Part shown: piece after piece, positions 51,057 through 63,057 of the stretch | Layout of the letters: every line of letters begins with the position of its first letter | How positions within the stretch are numbered: position 1 is the first letter of the stretch | DNA from: Amoebidium appalachense | Taxonomy: Eukaryota > Ichthyosporea | Assembly (NCBI GenBank): GCA_963693365.1 | Contig: CAVNZM010000001.1 | Location: 16,554,001-16,618,000, forward strand | Length of the DNA: 64,000 bases | Direction of reading: 5' to 3' | Notes under the pieces: generated by a model | Database searches by the model: none | Told to the model about the DNA's origin: nothing | The model's input: only the letters and a program-made list of their open reading frames with translations | Program-made: the position numbers and the translations under genes

Positions 51057-52241
51057 GTGTGTAAGTGTGCACGCGTGTGCGTGTCCGTGTGTGCGTGGTG
51101 GGGGGGGGGGGGGGGTGGGGAGGAGGGGACGGCAGGTTTAGGGGGGGGGGGGGGGGGTGCAAGCAGAGCATGGGGAAGGAATGTATGTGGCTGATGAGGG
51201 GCGAGGGGGGGGGGGGGGGGGGGGGGAGGATCCTGGGGGTTAGCAAAAGAACACTAAGAAGTAACAAACATGAGGCCACACTCCTGTTCAAAGGCCGGTT
51301 GGTTTAAACCGCAGGCTAGTGGGGTGAGGGGGCGGTGGGGGGCGAGCGGGGGACTGGGGAAGGAAGGGCGGGGGGAGGGGGGGGGGGGGGGATAGGGGGG
51401 GGGGGGGGGGAGGGGGGGGGTGTCTCACCGTTGCGCTCAAGATGGAAGTGAACTGTATGGGACACACAGTACCCTTCGCAGCAGGTGACCAGGTTTGCGC
51501 ACAGGAACTTCTTGCATTTGTGAACCTGAGTGTGTGCAGGAGGGGCCCAGGGGGGGGGGGGGGGAAGGGGGGAGGGGGGGGGGGGGAAGGGGGAGGGTGT
51601 GTGTGTAGGGGGGAAGAGGGGATGGCCCAGGAGAAGTGAGAGGAGAGGAGGGAAGGGGAAGTATTGGTTGGGGACGGGGGGGGGGGGGGGGGGAGGTTTA
51701 GGGCGGGGGGGGGGGGGGGGGGGGGAGCAAGATGAGAGTGGGAGAAACGTCAGAAAGACAACTCGGGTTCAGACCGTGTAAGGGGGGAAGGGGGAGGGGG
51801 GAGGGGCGGAGGAAAGCTGGTGGGGGCGAGGGGGGGGTATATGCGAAGAAACAAGAGACAGAGGTGAGGTGCAAGACTGTGGGGAGCTAGAGTGTGAGTA
51901 TCCAGGCACAAAGATGTCTGCTCGTCAGGGTGACAATGTGTGTGAGTAGGAGAGATGGGGAAAGAGGGGACCAATGTGAACCTGGCCATAGCCTCCTCCG
52001 GTCCCAAGTTGTGCCTGGTGCAGCACACACAGACCACCTTCCTCCGTTGCTTTCTTCTTGCACTGAGTGGCGTTGTGAGGGGGTGCACTGTACCCTACGC
52101 ATTGTCCAAAACTCGACGGTTCCCGCTGCACGGTAACGCCCTCGACCTGGGGAGCCCGGACACAGAGGCACGACAGCCATTTGTCTGCGCCGATGTCCGT
52201 GATGAGCTGGCGAGCAACGGCGGGTGTGATGACGCGGTTTT
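50869..52241 (-). CDS. Cys/His-rich protein, 5' partial, at least three exons
   Basis: Exons 51982-52241, 51429-51525 and 50869-50927 join in frame (137 residues visible), stop TAG. The first exon carries GQCVGYSAP, QCKKKATEEGGLCVLH; the second CKKFLCANLVTCCEGYCVSH. The pattern CxG...QCKxKA...GxLCxxH is a zinc-binding-like module found in many uncharacterised eukaryotic and viral proteins. The donors after both exons are GT, the second followed at once by a C tract (GTGAGACACCCC), like other genes here. The 5' exons were not found in the repeat-rich region upstream. Function unknown; the gene could belong to a transposon. Confidence 0.6.
50939..51860 (-). repeat. (CA)n and poly(C) tracts (sense) in introns of the Cys/His-rich gene
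   Basis: GT repeats on the plus strand at 50939-51062 and G-rich tracts at 51098-51120, 51139-51158, 51206-51228, 51376-51420, 51550-51590, 51677-51725 and 51780-51840. Read on the gene's strand these are CA and C tracts. Confidence 0.9.
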
Positions 52242-52686
52242 CTGGTACAAGCGGGTGAGAGGCCGGCGGGGAGGCCCTAGCGGGGGTGGGGGCTTGAAAC
52301 CCAAGTTGGCGATTTGGCCTGCCGACTTGATCAGGTGTTGTTGAAACAAACTGAAGAGGGCTTGTTGTACCGAGAGGAATTGAAAGAGTCGAAATGTTCA
52401 GGCCATTTTGGATTTTCACGACCAACTCATCAATTTTTACTCAACAACTACCTTTTGTTGCGCGTCTGCTGGCGAATCGCTCATGTTGAAGGTTATACTA
52501 TGGCGGAGAAACGTAAGGGAACGACAGGGAAAGGTTCGGGTATGCTTATATAAGAATTACTAAGTGAAGGCTGTGTCTAGCTACTTTGACCGCCCGGTAA
52601 CTGTGCTTTTTGCAAAGAACAGACCGGACCGAAACGAAAAAAGGTTGGATGTACGCCCATTGAAACGGCCTTGCTGCGCTCGCCGC

Positions 52687-53662
52687 ATTCCTGAATGAGA
52701 TCCACCAATGGCCAGCGGCTTTGGCACAGATCGTCATGACCAGTACCCAGTTTCCCGGATGTACATTCGCTGAATGCTCAAAAATGCAAAAACGTGCCCA
52801 ACCCGAACGTTTTTGTACGTTTTTGTATATACTGTTGCATTCCAGTAAATTTGTAACACCGTTTTGGCCAGTTTTCGTGCCATTTTTTTATTTTTCATTC
52901 TGCGAACAGTCGATTAGAACGTTTTTGTACAGGATTGAGCACGATTCGAACGCAGCTCCGCCGCGCCGGCAGGGGAGGAGCTGGGGCAAGGGAGGAGCTG
53001 GGTGCCAATGGCTATCCACAAATGTTCTGATTGAACATTCCATGAACACACACGGATACGCGCATCGAGTGAGGCTGAGCAAGGCAGGTTCGCGTGACGG
53101 TGGGAGTAGTACGTAATATATATATATATATATATAGTAGCTTTATTGCGTCTACTGCGACCGCCTTGTAACGCTGTGCTGGTTACAACAAACGAGAAAA
53201 GAAAGAGAAGAGCGAAATTATACCCCACATGTACACCGCGGATATGCCACCATGATCCTGAGTGAGATCCACCAATGGCCAGCGGCTCTGGCACAGATCG
53301 TCATGACCAGTACCCAGTTTCCCGGATGTACATTCGCTGAATGCTCAAAAATGCAAAAAAGTGCCCAACCCGAACGTTTTTGTACGTTTTTGTACATACT
53401 GTTGCATTCCAGTAAATTTGTAACACCATTTTGGCCAGTTTTCGTGCCAATTTTTTATTTTTCATTCGGCGAACAGTCGATTAGAACGTTTTTGTACAGG
53501 ATTGAGCACGATTCGAACGCAGCTCCGCCGCGCCGGCAGGGGAGGAGCTGGGTGCCAATGGCTATCCACAAATGTTCCGATTGAACATTCCATGAACACA
53601 CACGGATACGTGCATCGAGCAAGGCTGAGCGAGGCAGGTTCGCGTGACGGTGGGAGTAGTAC

Positions 53663-53714
<52 letters not shown>

Positions 53715-54240
53715 GCTTTATTGCGTCTACTGCGACCGCCTTGTAACGCTGTGCTGGTTACAACAAACGAGAAAAGAAAGAGAAGAGCGAAATTAAACCC
53801 CACATGTACACCGCGGATATGCCACCATGATCCTGAGTGAGATCCACCAATGGACAGCGGCTCTGGCACAGATCGTTATGACCAGTACCCAGTTTCCCGG
53901 ATGTACATTCGCTGAATGCTCAAAAATGCAACAAAGTGCCCAACCCGAACGTTTTTGTACGTTTTTGTATATACTGTTGCATTCCAGTAAATTTGTAACA
54001 CCATTTTGGCCAGTTTTCGTGCCATTTTTTTATTTTTCATTCTGCGAACAGTCGATTAGAACGTTTTTGTACAGGATTGAGCACGATTCGAACGCAGCTC
54101 CGCCGCGTTCGCCGCCGCCGGCAGGGGAGGAGCTTGGTGCAACTGAATATCCATCAGTGCAAACGAGTGCTCACGCTGAATACACGTTGAACGTGCCATG
54201 AACACAAACGGACACCGCCGATATATATATAGCTTTTTAA
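52687..54240 (+). repeat. tandem triplicate of a ~570-bp unit
   Basis: Units begin near 52692, 53258 and 53833 (GAGATCCACCAATGG landmark). They share CAGTACCCAGTTTCCCGGAT, CGAACGTTTTTGTACGTTTT, GCGAACAGTCGATTAGAACG and GAACATTCCATGAACACACA. The first two carry a (TA)n tract (53116-53136, 53664-53711); the third is diverged at its end. On the minus strand GCGTTCGAATCGTGCTC resembles a B box, so the unit might descend from a SINE. No protein-like frame. Confidence 0.93.
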
Positions 54241-55057
54241 AGCACCCAGGCAAGGGAGAGCGACAAAAACCACTGCGTAGATAACTAAAAAAAGGGGGGG
54301 ATGTGCTAAAAAGCTAAAATATAGATTGAATGTTTTAAGAAGGTTTATTTGAAACACTGTATAGACATCAACAAATTTTATTATAAATGTTTGACGGTAT
54401 TATTTGAAATACGCAGGTATCGATACCCTTCAATAAATATAAAAGCCAACTCTGTTTGCAGCTCGCGGCGAAATGTAAAATATGAAATAAACAGCAAAGA
54501 GCTCAAATATTGATTAATTAGCAAGGCTATAATATAGTAGTGAGCACGAAAAAAAAATATATATCCACGGGTTTTTAATACTACGTCATGTGGAGTGCTA
54601 ATATGTGCGCAGGTATACGCACAATTAGTAGTGGTGGGAATACTGGCTTTATATAGGGCAAAAACATCCTCGGTCGTTGTGATTGTGGGAAATATTTGGA
54701 GACTTTTGATTGGACGAATATCCCTGAACATCGTCGCCTTGTGAACACATCATGTATTCGTGAATACACTGTTGAGTGCCTACGTGCTTGTTTGGAGTTC
54801 TGTGACGTGTGTCTGTATATGCGTGTGTGTGTGCGCGTGCGTGCGTGTGTGCCTGCGCGCACGTGTGTGTATGTGTTTTGTGTATGTGTGTGTGCGTGTG
54901 TGTGTGTGTGCGTGTGTGTGCGTGTATGTGTGTCTGTGTGTGTGTGCGTGTATGTGTGTGTGTGTGCGTGCGTGTGTGTGTGTGTGTGTGTGTGCGTGCG
55001 TGCATGCATGCACGCGTTTGTGCGTGCGCTGTGTGGCTGATGCACACACGGACATAT

Positions 55058-55103
<46 letters not shown>

Positions 55104-55434
55104 GCGCACACACGCACACACGGGTTATACAGTCCTTCGATTTATTTTGAGATCGTAAAGGGGCATTCATGCTGTTACAAACTTTACGGTACACAGTTTC
55201 GGTTTCCTTCATTCTATGGGTACGAACATTCAAACAAACAGGCGGCACAATGTAATACTCATCGTCCTCTTAGGTTATGACTATTCACGTATAGTTACTG
55301 AACAGTCAGTTGAACAACACACGAACACACACACTTCTTTATCGGGTCCTATCAATATCACACACACACACACACACATCAAATAATGCAAGCCAAGGAG
55401 ATTGATGATTACACGTGCACGACCAATTACATAC
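54241..55434. other. microsatellite-rich interval, no gene seen
   Basis: AT-rich to 54800, then GT/GTGC repeats (54822-55030) and (GCAC)n at about 55057-55103. GTATTCGTGAATAC near 54753 is a palindrome in the style of the zone at 50207. Confidence 0.6.
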
Positions 55435-55884
55435 TCAGCTCTGGCGCTCAGTCACAGTCCCCAGGTAGATAAACCTGTTTACATAGAAATCATTGGGGCC
55501 CTTTCCAAACCTAGGAACCACGTGCACGAGCCCTAGAATCGATTCCACCTCTATGCATTCGTAATGGTCTACAAGAACCAGCTTTTCACACCCACACCGA
55601 CAACACATCCCTTTCTTCTCATACCACTGAACGAATGCAAAGCACCTACGTTCTCCCTCGTGCATGCATTTAAACAAACACAAGACCCGCGCATACCACT
55701 CGTCCTTGTTGCCTTGGTCGTCAACAGCATCCACCTGAATGCTGTCGTAGCGAGGGCTCCCATAGAATGAGTCCGATGCCACCACCCGGAAGTATAACTT
55801 GCTTCCCTCCTCTCTGATGTGGATGGACCGGTAGACGTGTATCTGGGCAAAAGGTTGTTGGAAGGGTTTTGTGTGTGTGTGCGT

Positions 55885-55925
<41 letters not shown>

Positions 55926-57275
55926 GGTGATGAGAACATGTAACACAAGGAAAAAGGGGGGTGGGGGGGAGGAGGGGGGAGGGAGGATGGGGGAGGGGGA
56001 GCAGGGTGAGGATAGGGATGAAGGAAAGGCAGAGTGGGTGGGGGAGGAGAGGTGGAGAGAGGGAGAGGTGCCCTGAAAAATAACACACCTGATTCTCGTC
56101 AGGGTTGGGCATCTGGTCCCGACGCAGCCGTGCCCCGCCAGGCCGCTGCTCTGGTGGGGTTAAAGCCCACTGTAGGCGGGCCGGAAGTTGCTTCAGTTGA
56201 GGATGCTTCTTGACGGACGCATGGTAGTTCCCGTTCCATCCAGGATAGGTCTGGTCAAGTTGGCGTAGGAAGACCGGCTTTGGTTCCTTACCTATCAGAA
56301 AAAGGTAGAAAAAGGTATAGTGTGTGTGAGTGGTTATGTCGGTTTGTTATGTTTTCCGTTTGCTGGGGATGGAAGGGGGGGGGGGGGGGGGGGGGTCTTT
56401 GCGGTGTAAAATTGTTTGCGCGATATGTTGCTGCATGCTTAAACAGTTTGTGCAAGCCCCCCTAGGCCGTGGAAAGGTTGTGGTCGTGTATGCTGGTGGG
56501 GGGAACGGTGCACTATGCACGGGAAGTCCTTAGTTGCACTGGGGGGGTGGGGGGGGGGGGGGGGGGGAGGGGGGTTCAACCCTTCGAAATTGCCATCAAC
56601 TATACGAGTGTATTCAATGGTATTACCCTGTGCCTAGATCAGAGTGTTCACGTGTCCTAGGATACTAATGTAATGGGTACGAACACCTTGTTGGTAAACG
56701 AGGATGATACGTTAACACCCAATTGGAACACCCACGAATACATTCGTACATCGATTGGACAGTTGGTCGTCCGACCCAGCACCACGTGGAGGTAATAAAT
56801 CAAAAAAGACCACCGATGCACATGTCTCTGTGTGTGTGTGTTGGGGGGGGGGGGGGGGATATTCTTTATGGTTAACTGGGTAAGGGGGGACTGCACCGAT
56901 CAGGATGAAATCCTCCCCAAGCTTCTCTGCAATGGCCTCTTCTTGTGCTGCAACAGCCAGTGGGTCCTCCACAACACCACTAGGGTCCTCCACCTCACCT
57001 CTGTCCAAGAGGTTACTGTCAGCCAGGCTGGAGAGGAATGCCATAGCCTCGTATCTTCTGATGTTCTCCACCATCTGTTGTGTGTGTACGAAGGTGTGTG
57101 TGTGTTGAGGGGGCAAGGGGGGAGGGTGAGTGTTGGGGGAAGGGGGTGGGGGGGGGGGTTGTGGGGGGGGGGGGGGGGGGGAGGGGGGGAGGGAGAGAGG
57201 AAGGGGGAGAGTTAGTGAATACGTGAGAAACGAAGGGTGTGATCCATAGGGTAGCAGGCAGATGAGGTGGGGGAG

Positions 57276-57309
<34 letters not shown>

Positions 57310-58608
57310 CTGATTTACCTGGCTTTCAAAGGTGATGGTGTTCTTGTTAGTGGACTTGTATGCCACCTTCGACAGCTTGTGGTGGCGCTCTCCACCCTCA
57401 GCTGACTCGAATGCCCCAAACTCCTTTGTGGCCAAGGAGTAGTGCTTGCCGACGTGGAACTTTATGAAGTTCATCTCTGATGGGTTGCAGCCCTTGAAGG
57501 TCTTTTCCATGCGGTCACAGAACCTGTATGCAGATTGATTTGCACTAATAGTCACTGCATGCTCACTCACTGCATGCTGGTGGGGGGCATGGTGCATTAC
57601 ACGTGTGCCATGCACGGGAAAGCAACAGATGCAATGGGGGGGGGGGGGGGGGACGGGGGGGGGGGGTCTTTGCGGTGTAAAATTGTTTGCGCGATAATTC
57701 GCTGCATGCCAAAACAGTGGGTGTAAGCCCCCCTAAGCCGTAGGAAGGTTGTGGTCGTGCATGCTGGTGGGGGGCATGGTGCACTACACGTATACCATGC
57801 ACGGGAAAGCAACAGATGCACTGGGGGGGATGGACGGGGGGGGTCTTTGCGGTGTAAAATTGTTTGCGCGATAATTCGCTGCATGCCAAAACAGTGGGTG
57901 CAAGCCCCCTAAGCCGTAGGAAGGTTGTGGTCGTGCATGCTGGTGGGGGGAATGGTGCACTACACGTATACCATGCACGGGAAAGCAACAGATGCACTGG
58001 GGGGGATGGACGGGGGGGCTTTGCGGTGTAAAATTGTTTGCGCGATAATTCGCTGCATGCCAAAACAGTGGGTGCAAGCCCCCCTAAGCCGTAGGAAGGT
58101 TGTGGTCGTGCATGCTGGTGGGGGGCATGGTGCACTACACGTATACCATGCACGGGAAAGCAACAGATGCACTGGGGGGGATGGACGGGGGGGGTCTTTG
58201 CGGTGTAAAATTGTTTGCGCGATAATTCGCTGCATGCCAAAACAGTGGGTGCAACGTTGTGTTTTTTTCGTGTGACCCTCGCACTCCAGGGGCACATTCC
58301 CCATCCCCCCCATAAACTGTGTGGTAACTTTCTCGTGCTAGAAGCTGTTCTGTGGGTAGTTATTGAAAAAACCAATAATGTGTAAGCAACGCATGTACAT
58401 ATACTATGCTACAAGGGGGGTTCTATTCGAGCTACAACCGTGTGTTTTTTTCGTGTGACCCTCGTACTCCAGGGGCACATTCCCCATCCCCCCCATAAAC
58501 TGTGTGGTAAATTTCTCGTGCTAGAAGCTGTTCTGTGGGTAGTTATTGAAAAAACCAATAATGTGTAAGCAACACATGTACATATACTATGCTACAAGGG
58601 GGGACGTG

Positions 58609-58643
<35 letters not shown>

Positions 58644-58764
58644 CGTAGTGGGGAAGGAGGGAAGACAGGGGGGTTGGGGGGGGGGGGGGGCGGGGGTTGG
58701 GGGGGGGGGGGGGGGCGGCAGACACGTACGTTCTGTAACGCTCCTTCATCTCGTTGAGTGAGTC
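55435..58764 (-). CDS. KDZ/Plavaka-like transposase C-terminal half, 5' partial, five exons
   Basis: Exons 58730-58764, 57319-57523, 56892-57074, 56089-56286 and 55435-55842 join in frame (343 codons, TGA stop). Key features are FIKFHVGKHY, FGAFESAEGGERHHKLSKVA and YKSTNKN, which resemble the end of the KDZ-type catalytic region (K.H...FG...GE..HK). After it come an acidic linker, and a final domain of about 135 residues with HVYRSIHIREEGSKLYF, PRYDSIQVDAV, EWYARVLCLF and FAFVQWYEKKG, similar to the C-terminal domain of many fungal and protist Plavaka-like proteins. The first exon acceptor (TATAAAAAAG) is weak and the upstream region is satellite and microsatellite, so the 5' half is missing or distant. 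Assignment to KDZ is tentative; transposon origin is more secure than the family. Confidence 0.62.
55886..55922 (-). repeat. poly(C) tract (sense) in the last KDZ-like intron
   Basis: A G run of about 36 on the plus strand inside intron 55843-56088. Confidence 0.9.
56385..56545. repeat. single diverged unit of satellite B
   Basis: Contains TCTTTGCGGTGTAAAATTGT, GGTTGTGGTCGTGTATGCTG and TGCACGGGAAG as in the array at 57590-58256, with differences. It lies in the intron between exons 56287 and 56892 of the KDZ-like gene. Confidence 0.85.
57575..58256. repeat. satellite B array, four to five units of ~180 bp
   Basis: Units share TCTTTGCGGTGTAAAATTGT, TGCGCGATAATTCGCTGCAT, GCCAAAACAGTGGGTG and CATGCTGGTGGGGGGCATGG. 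The landmark spacing is about 175-180 bases. Neighbouring units are almost identical, so amplification is recent. The array lies in the first recognised intron of the KDZ-like gene (57524-58729). Confidence 0.95.
58253..58606 (-). repeat. satellite A, two inverted units joined to satellite B
   Basis: Two units of the ~184-bp satellite A in the opposite orientation to the arrays at 31621 and 60066. The junction reads GTGGGTGCAACGTTGTG, passing from satellite B into satellite A without spacer. Confidence 0.95.
58611..58716 (-). repeat. poly(C) tracts (sense) behind the KDZ-like donor
   Basis: G runs on the plus strand at 58611-58642, 58677-58690 and 58701-58716. The last starts within 15 bases of the donor of the first recognised exon. 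Confidence 0.9.
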
Positions 58765-58859
58765 CTTTTTTATAATGTATTTCCGTTTATATATTTACAC
58801 ATAATCGCCACATGCATTTACCGGTGCGCCATGATAAACACATGGCCGGCTTATCATTG

Positions 58860-58895
<36 letters not shown>

Positions 58896-58985
58896 CACAC
58901 ACAGCATTCGATACCGTCCAATCTTGCTCTTCCCAAGGCATCCACATGCTCGCACACAATGCAGAAACATGCACTCACACACACG

Positions 58986-59027
<42 letters not shown>

Positions 59028-59226
59028 ACACACACACAAACACACAACACACACACACACACATACAGAGAGACACACACACATATGCACACACACGGTG
59101 CATTTCCTCCCCTCCCATTCCCTCTCCACAGAGCACACACACACACACACGTGCACACATGCACACACATGGTGCATCCCCCCCCCCCCTTCCCTCTCAA
59201 CCGAGCACATACACACACACATACAT

Positions 59227-59261
<35 letters not shown>

Positions 59262-59991
59262 CACACATGCACACATGCACGGACACGAATCCCCCCCTTC
59301 CCCTTCCCTCTCCACCGAGCACATGCACACATGCACAGACATGCACACACACACACACACCACACACGACGCACACAGACATGCACACACACACAAACAC
59401 ACAACACACACACACACACATACACACAGACACACACACACACACACACACACATACATGCACACACACGGTGCATTTCCCCCCTCCCCTTCCCTCTCCA
59501 CAGAGCACACACACACACACGTGCACACATGCACACACACGGTGCATCCCCCCTCTCCCCCCCTGCCCTTTCAACTGAGCACATACACACACACAGACAT
59601 GCACACACACACAACATACACAGACATCCACACATCAGACACAGACACGCATACACACACACACACAGGCACACACACACACATGCACATATGCACACAC
59701 AGACACACACACATGCACATGCACACTCACATATGCACACACACACACACACGCAAACACACACACACACACACACATACAGATATGCACACACACACAC
59801 TGTCTCTCTCTCTTTTCTCCCTCCCTCCCACCCTCCCTCCCCCCTCCCCCCTCCCTCCCTCCCTCCCAACCATCCCTCCCTCCCTCCCTCCGTCCCTCCC
59901 TCCGTCCCTCCCTCCCCCCTCCCTCCCTCCCTCCCAACCATCCCTCCCTCCCTCCCCCCGTCCCTCCCTCCCTCCGTCCCTCCCTCCCTCC

Positions 59992-60036
<45 letters not shown>

Positions 60037-60062
60037 CACACACACACATGCACATGCACATG
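58860..60062 (+). repeat. CA-rich higher-order repeat and CCCT/CCGT minisatellite
   Basis: CA repeats are punctuated by TTCCCTCTCCACAGAGCACA and CACACACGGTGCATCCCCC. These landmarks recur at about 370 bases (59090-59215 against 59468-59590), giving a compound repeat. From 59812 to 59993 the sequence is a (CCCT)n/(CCGT) minisatellite, and CA repeats close the block. Confidence 0.92.
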
Positions 60063-60065
60063 CAC

Positions 60066-61770
60066 ATGCACCCCTTGTAGCATAGAACCCCCCTTGTAGC
60101 ATAGTATATGTACATATGTTACCTAGACATTATTGGGTTTTCAATAACTACCCACAGAACAGCCTCTAGCACGAGACATTTACCACAAAGTTTATGGGGG
60201 GGATGGTAAATGTGCCCCTGGAGTACGAGGGTCACACGAAAAAAACACAACGTTGTAGCTCGTATAGAACCCCCCTTGTAGCATAGTATATGTCCATGTG
60301 TTACCTCAGTAGACATTTTTGGTTTTTTCAATAACTACCAACAGAACAGCCTCTAGCACGAGAAATTTACCACAAAGTTTATGGGGGGGATGGGGAATGT
60401 GCCCCTGGAGTACGAGGGTCACACAAAAAAAAACACAACGTTGTAGCTCGTATAGAACCCCCCTTAAAGCATAGAATATGTACATATGTTACCTAGACAT
60501 TATTGGTTTTTCAATAACTACCCACAGAATAGCCTCTAGCACGAGAACTTTACCACACAGTTTGTGGGGGGGATGGTGAATGTGCCCCTGGAGTACGAGG
60601 GTCACACGAAAAAAACACAATGTTGTAGCTCGTATAGAACCCCCCTTGTAGCATAGTATATGTCCATGTGTTACCTAGACATTTTTGGTTTTTTCAATAA
60701 CTACCCACAGAACAGCTTCTAGCACGAGAAATTTACCACACAGTTTATGGGGGGGATGGGGAATGTGCCCCCCTGGAGTACGAGGGTCACACGAAAAAAA
60801 CACAACGTTGTAGCTCGAATAGAACCCCCCTTGTAGCATAGTATATGTACATGTGTTGCTTACACATTATTGGTTTTTTCAATAACTACCCACAGAACAG
60901 CTTCTAGCACGAGAACTTTACCACACAGTTTATGGGGGGGATGGGGAATGTGCCCCTGGAGTACGAGGGTCACACGAAAAAAACACAACGTTGTAGCTCG
61001 AATAGAACCCCCCTTGTAGCATAGTATATGTACATGCGTTGCTTACACATTATTGGTTTTTTCAATAACTACCCACAGAACAGCTTCTAGCACGAGAAAG
61101 TTACCACACAGTTTATGGGGGGGATGGGGAATGTGCCCCTGGAGTGCGAGGGTCACACGAAAAAAACACAACGTTGTAGCTCGAATAGAACCCCCCTTGT
61201 AGCATAGTATATGTACATGTGTTGCTTACACATTAAGTTGGTTTTTTCAATATCTACCCACAGAACAGCTTCTAGCACGAAACATTTACCACAAAGTTTA
61301 TGGGGGGGATGGGGAATGTGCCCCTGGAGTACGAGGGTCACACAAAAAAAAACACAACGTTGTAGCTCGTATAGAACCCCCCTTGTAGCATAGAATATGT
61401 AGATATGTTACCTAGACATTATTGGTTTTTCAATAACTACCCACAGAATAGCCTCTAGCACGAGAAAGTTACCACACAGTTTATGGGGGGGATGGGGAAT
61501 GTGCCCCTGGAGTGCGAGGGTCACACGAAAAAAACACAACGTTGTAGCTCGTATAGAACCCCCCTTGTGGCATAGTATATGTACATATGTTACTTGCACA
61601 TTATTGGTTTTTTTCAATAACTACCCACAGAACAGCTTCTGGAACGAGAAATTTACCACAAAATTTATGGGGGGGATGGTGAGTGTGCCTCTGGAGTACG
61701 AGGGTCACCCGAAAAAAACACAACATTGTAGCCCGGATTGAAACCTCCTTTGTACCATGTACATCATATA
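60066..61770 (+). repeat. satellite A array, about nine units of ~184 bp
   Basis: Same family and orientation as 31621-34190. The CCCCTGGAGT landmark falls at about 60217, 60402, 60586, 60769, 60955, 61138, 61319, 61503 and 61688. It ends in a diverged terminal unit at 61778-61862 that matches 34170-34265. Confidence 0.95.
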
Positions 61771-61894
61771 TCATGCAGCATGTGTTACTTTCGCGTTATT
61801 GGTTTCCTAGCACGAGATATTCAGCACACAGTTGGGGTTGTGGGGGCAGTGTACACCTACAATATCAGGGGTACCGCGTGGCAAAAACACCCCC

Positions 61895-61924
61895 CCAGGG
61901 GGGGGGGGGGGGGGGGGGGGGGGG
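61895..61924 (+). repeat. poly(G) tract
   Basis: A G run follows the terminal satellite unit, as it does at about 34290 in the other array. Confidence 0.9.
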
Positions 61925-62085
61925 TCACGCGTGCGATGGTGCACTAGTTATTACGTCAACTAGGCAGGGTATAGCATCAACGTTATTATATGTGCTGCTG
62001 AGTTTCTTTGGTTGTACACCCGTCACCAGTCAATTTATTGGTGTTGGCGCCCACCTATGACACCACCTCGGAAGACTGGGGTCAC

Positions 62086-62819
62086 GTGGAGGACACGTAA
62101 CTATAGTCTGATAGTTGTGACTAAGGGCACCGCTAAGGGCACCAAGCTGATGCACGCGCGCGCGCGAGCCGAAATCTATTTTTATCTTTTCCCTAATCAG
62201 GCGCGGCGGTTACTAAACCGAACTATAGCAAATAGCAAATAGTGATTGGCTAAACCCAATCCGGTTTGCAATTTTTTGTCCGTTTAAGCCTGTACGCACG
62301 TTGTTTGCTCCATTTCTTTTCCCCCTTCCCGCAGGTCCGCAGTTCCGCAGGTCCCTTCCCGCAGGTCGCCTGGTCGCAGTTCCCTTCCCGCAGGTCGCCT
62401 GGTCACAGGTCCCCTGCGCAGCCACCGTGCTGCATGGTTTCGACCATGCTGCATGCTGAACACGGCCATCTGGTGTTTCTAGATGGCCGTGATGCTGAAG
62501 CATCTTCGCCTAACGGCTGAAAGGCCGTTTGAAGGTTAGTTTTGTGTTGCCTGCTTTTGTGCATATGGCGTTTGTCTGTCTGGTCTGTGTCCGTGCCTGT
62601 GATTATATCTGTGTCTGTGTCTGTGTCTGTGTGCGTGTGTGTTTATGTGTGTGTGTGTGTGCGTGCGTGTGCGTGTGTTCTGCTGGCTGCAGATGCACGT
62701 TGCCTTTTCACGTTCATGAACCAGCGACTGTGGGCACTACTTTTCCTGTTAGCACTATAGCTATCATCCCCTCCACCAGTCGTTCAAGCTATTTTCTGCT
62801 TCTCTAGACTTCATAAGTT
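62086..62819 (+). repeat. duplicated module, copy 2
   Basis: Partner of 35024-35673, again downstream of a satellite A array. It differs by small indels and by about 75 extra bases (62456-62533) with a perfect hairpin, CACGGCCATCT...AGATGGCCGTG. Confidence 0.92.
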
Positions 62820-62892
62820 TGTGCTTTTGTCTTTCAGCACAACGTACGCGTGTTTCACATGTTAGCATTTAGTGTTATTCATTCATTCTAAC

Positions 62893-63018
62893 CCCCCCCC
62901 CCCCCCCCCAAACACACACACTCAATCACTCACTCACTTCCCCACCCACACATACAAAAAAACACACACACCAAAAGCCCCTCCCATCCCCCCCCCCCTC
63001 CCCCCTCCCCCCCCCCTT
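62893..63018 (+). repeat. poly(C) and CA tracts upstream of the last gene
   Basis: C runs at 62892-62909 and 62988-63016 with CA-rich sequence between them, ahead of the splice acceptor at 63057. Confidence 0.9.
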
Positions 63019-63057
63019 CCAAAAAACTGTCAAATGCCTCCATGCCCACCAACACAG

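Noticed and set aside
58812-60080. 422-residue His/Thr-rich open frame
   Set aside because: It is entirely CA repeat and CCCT minisatellite; both strands are open in several frames.
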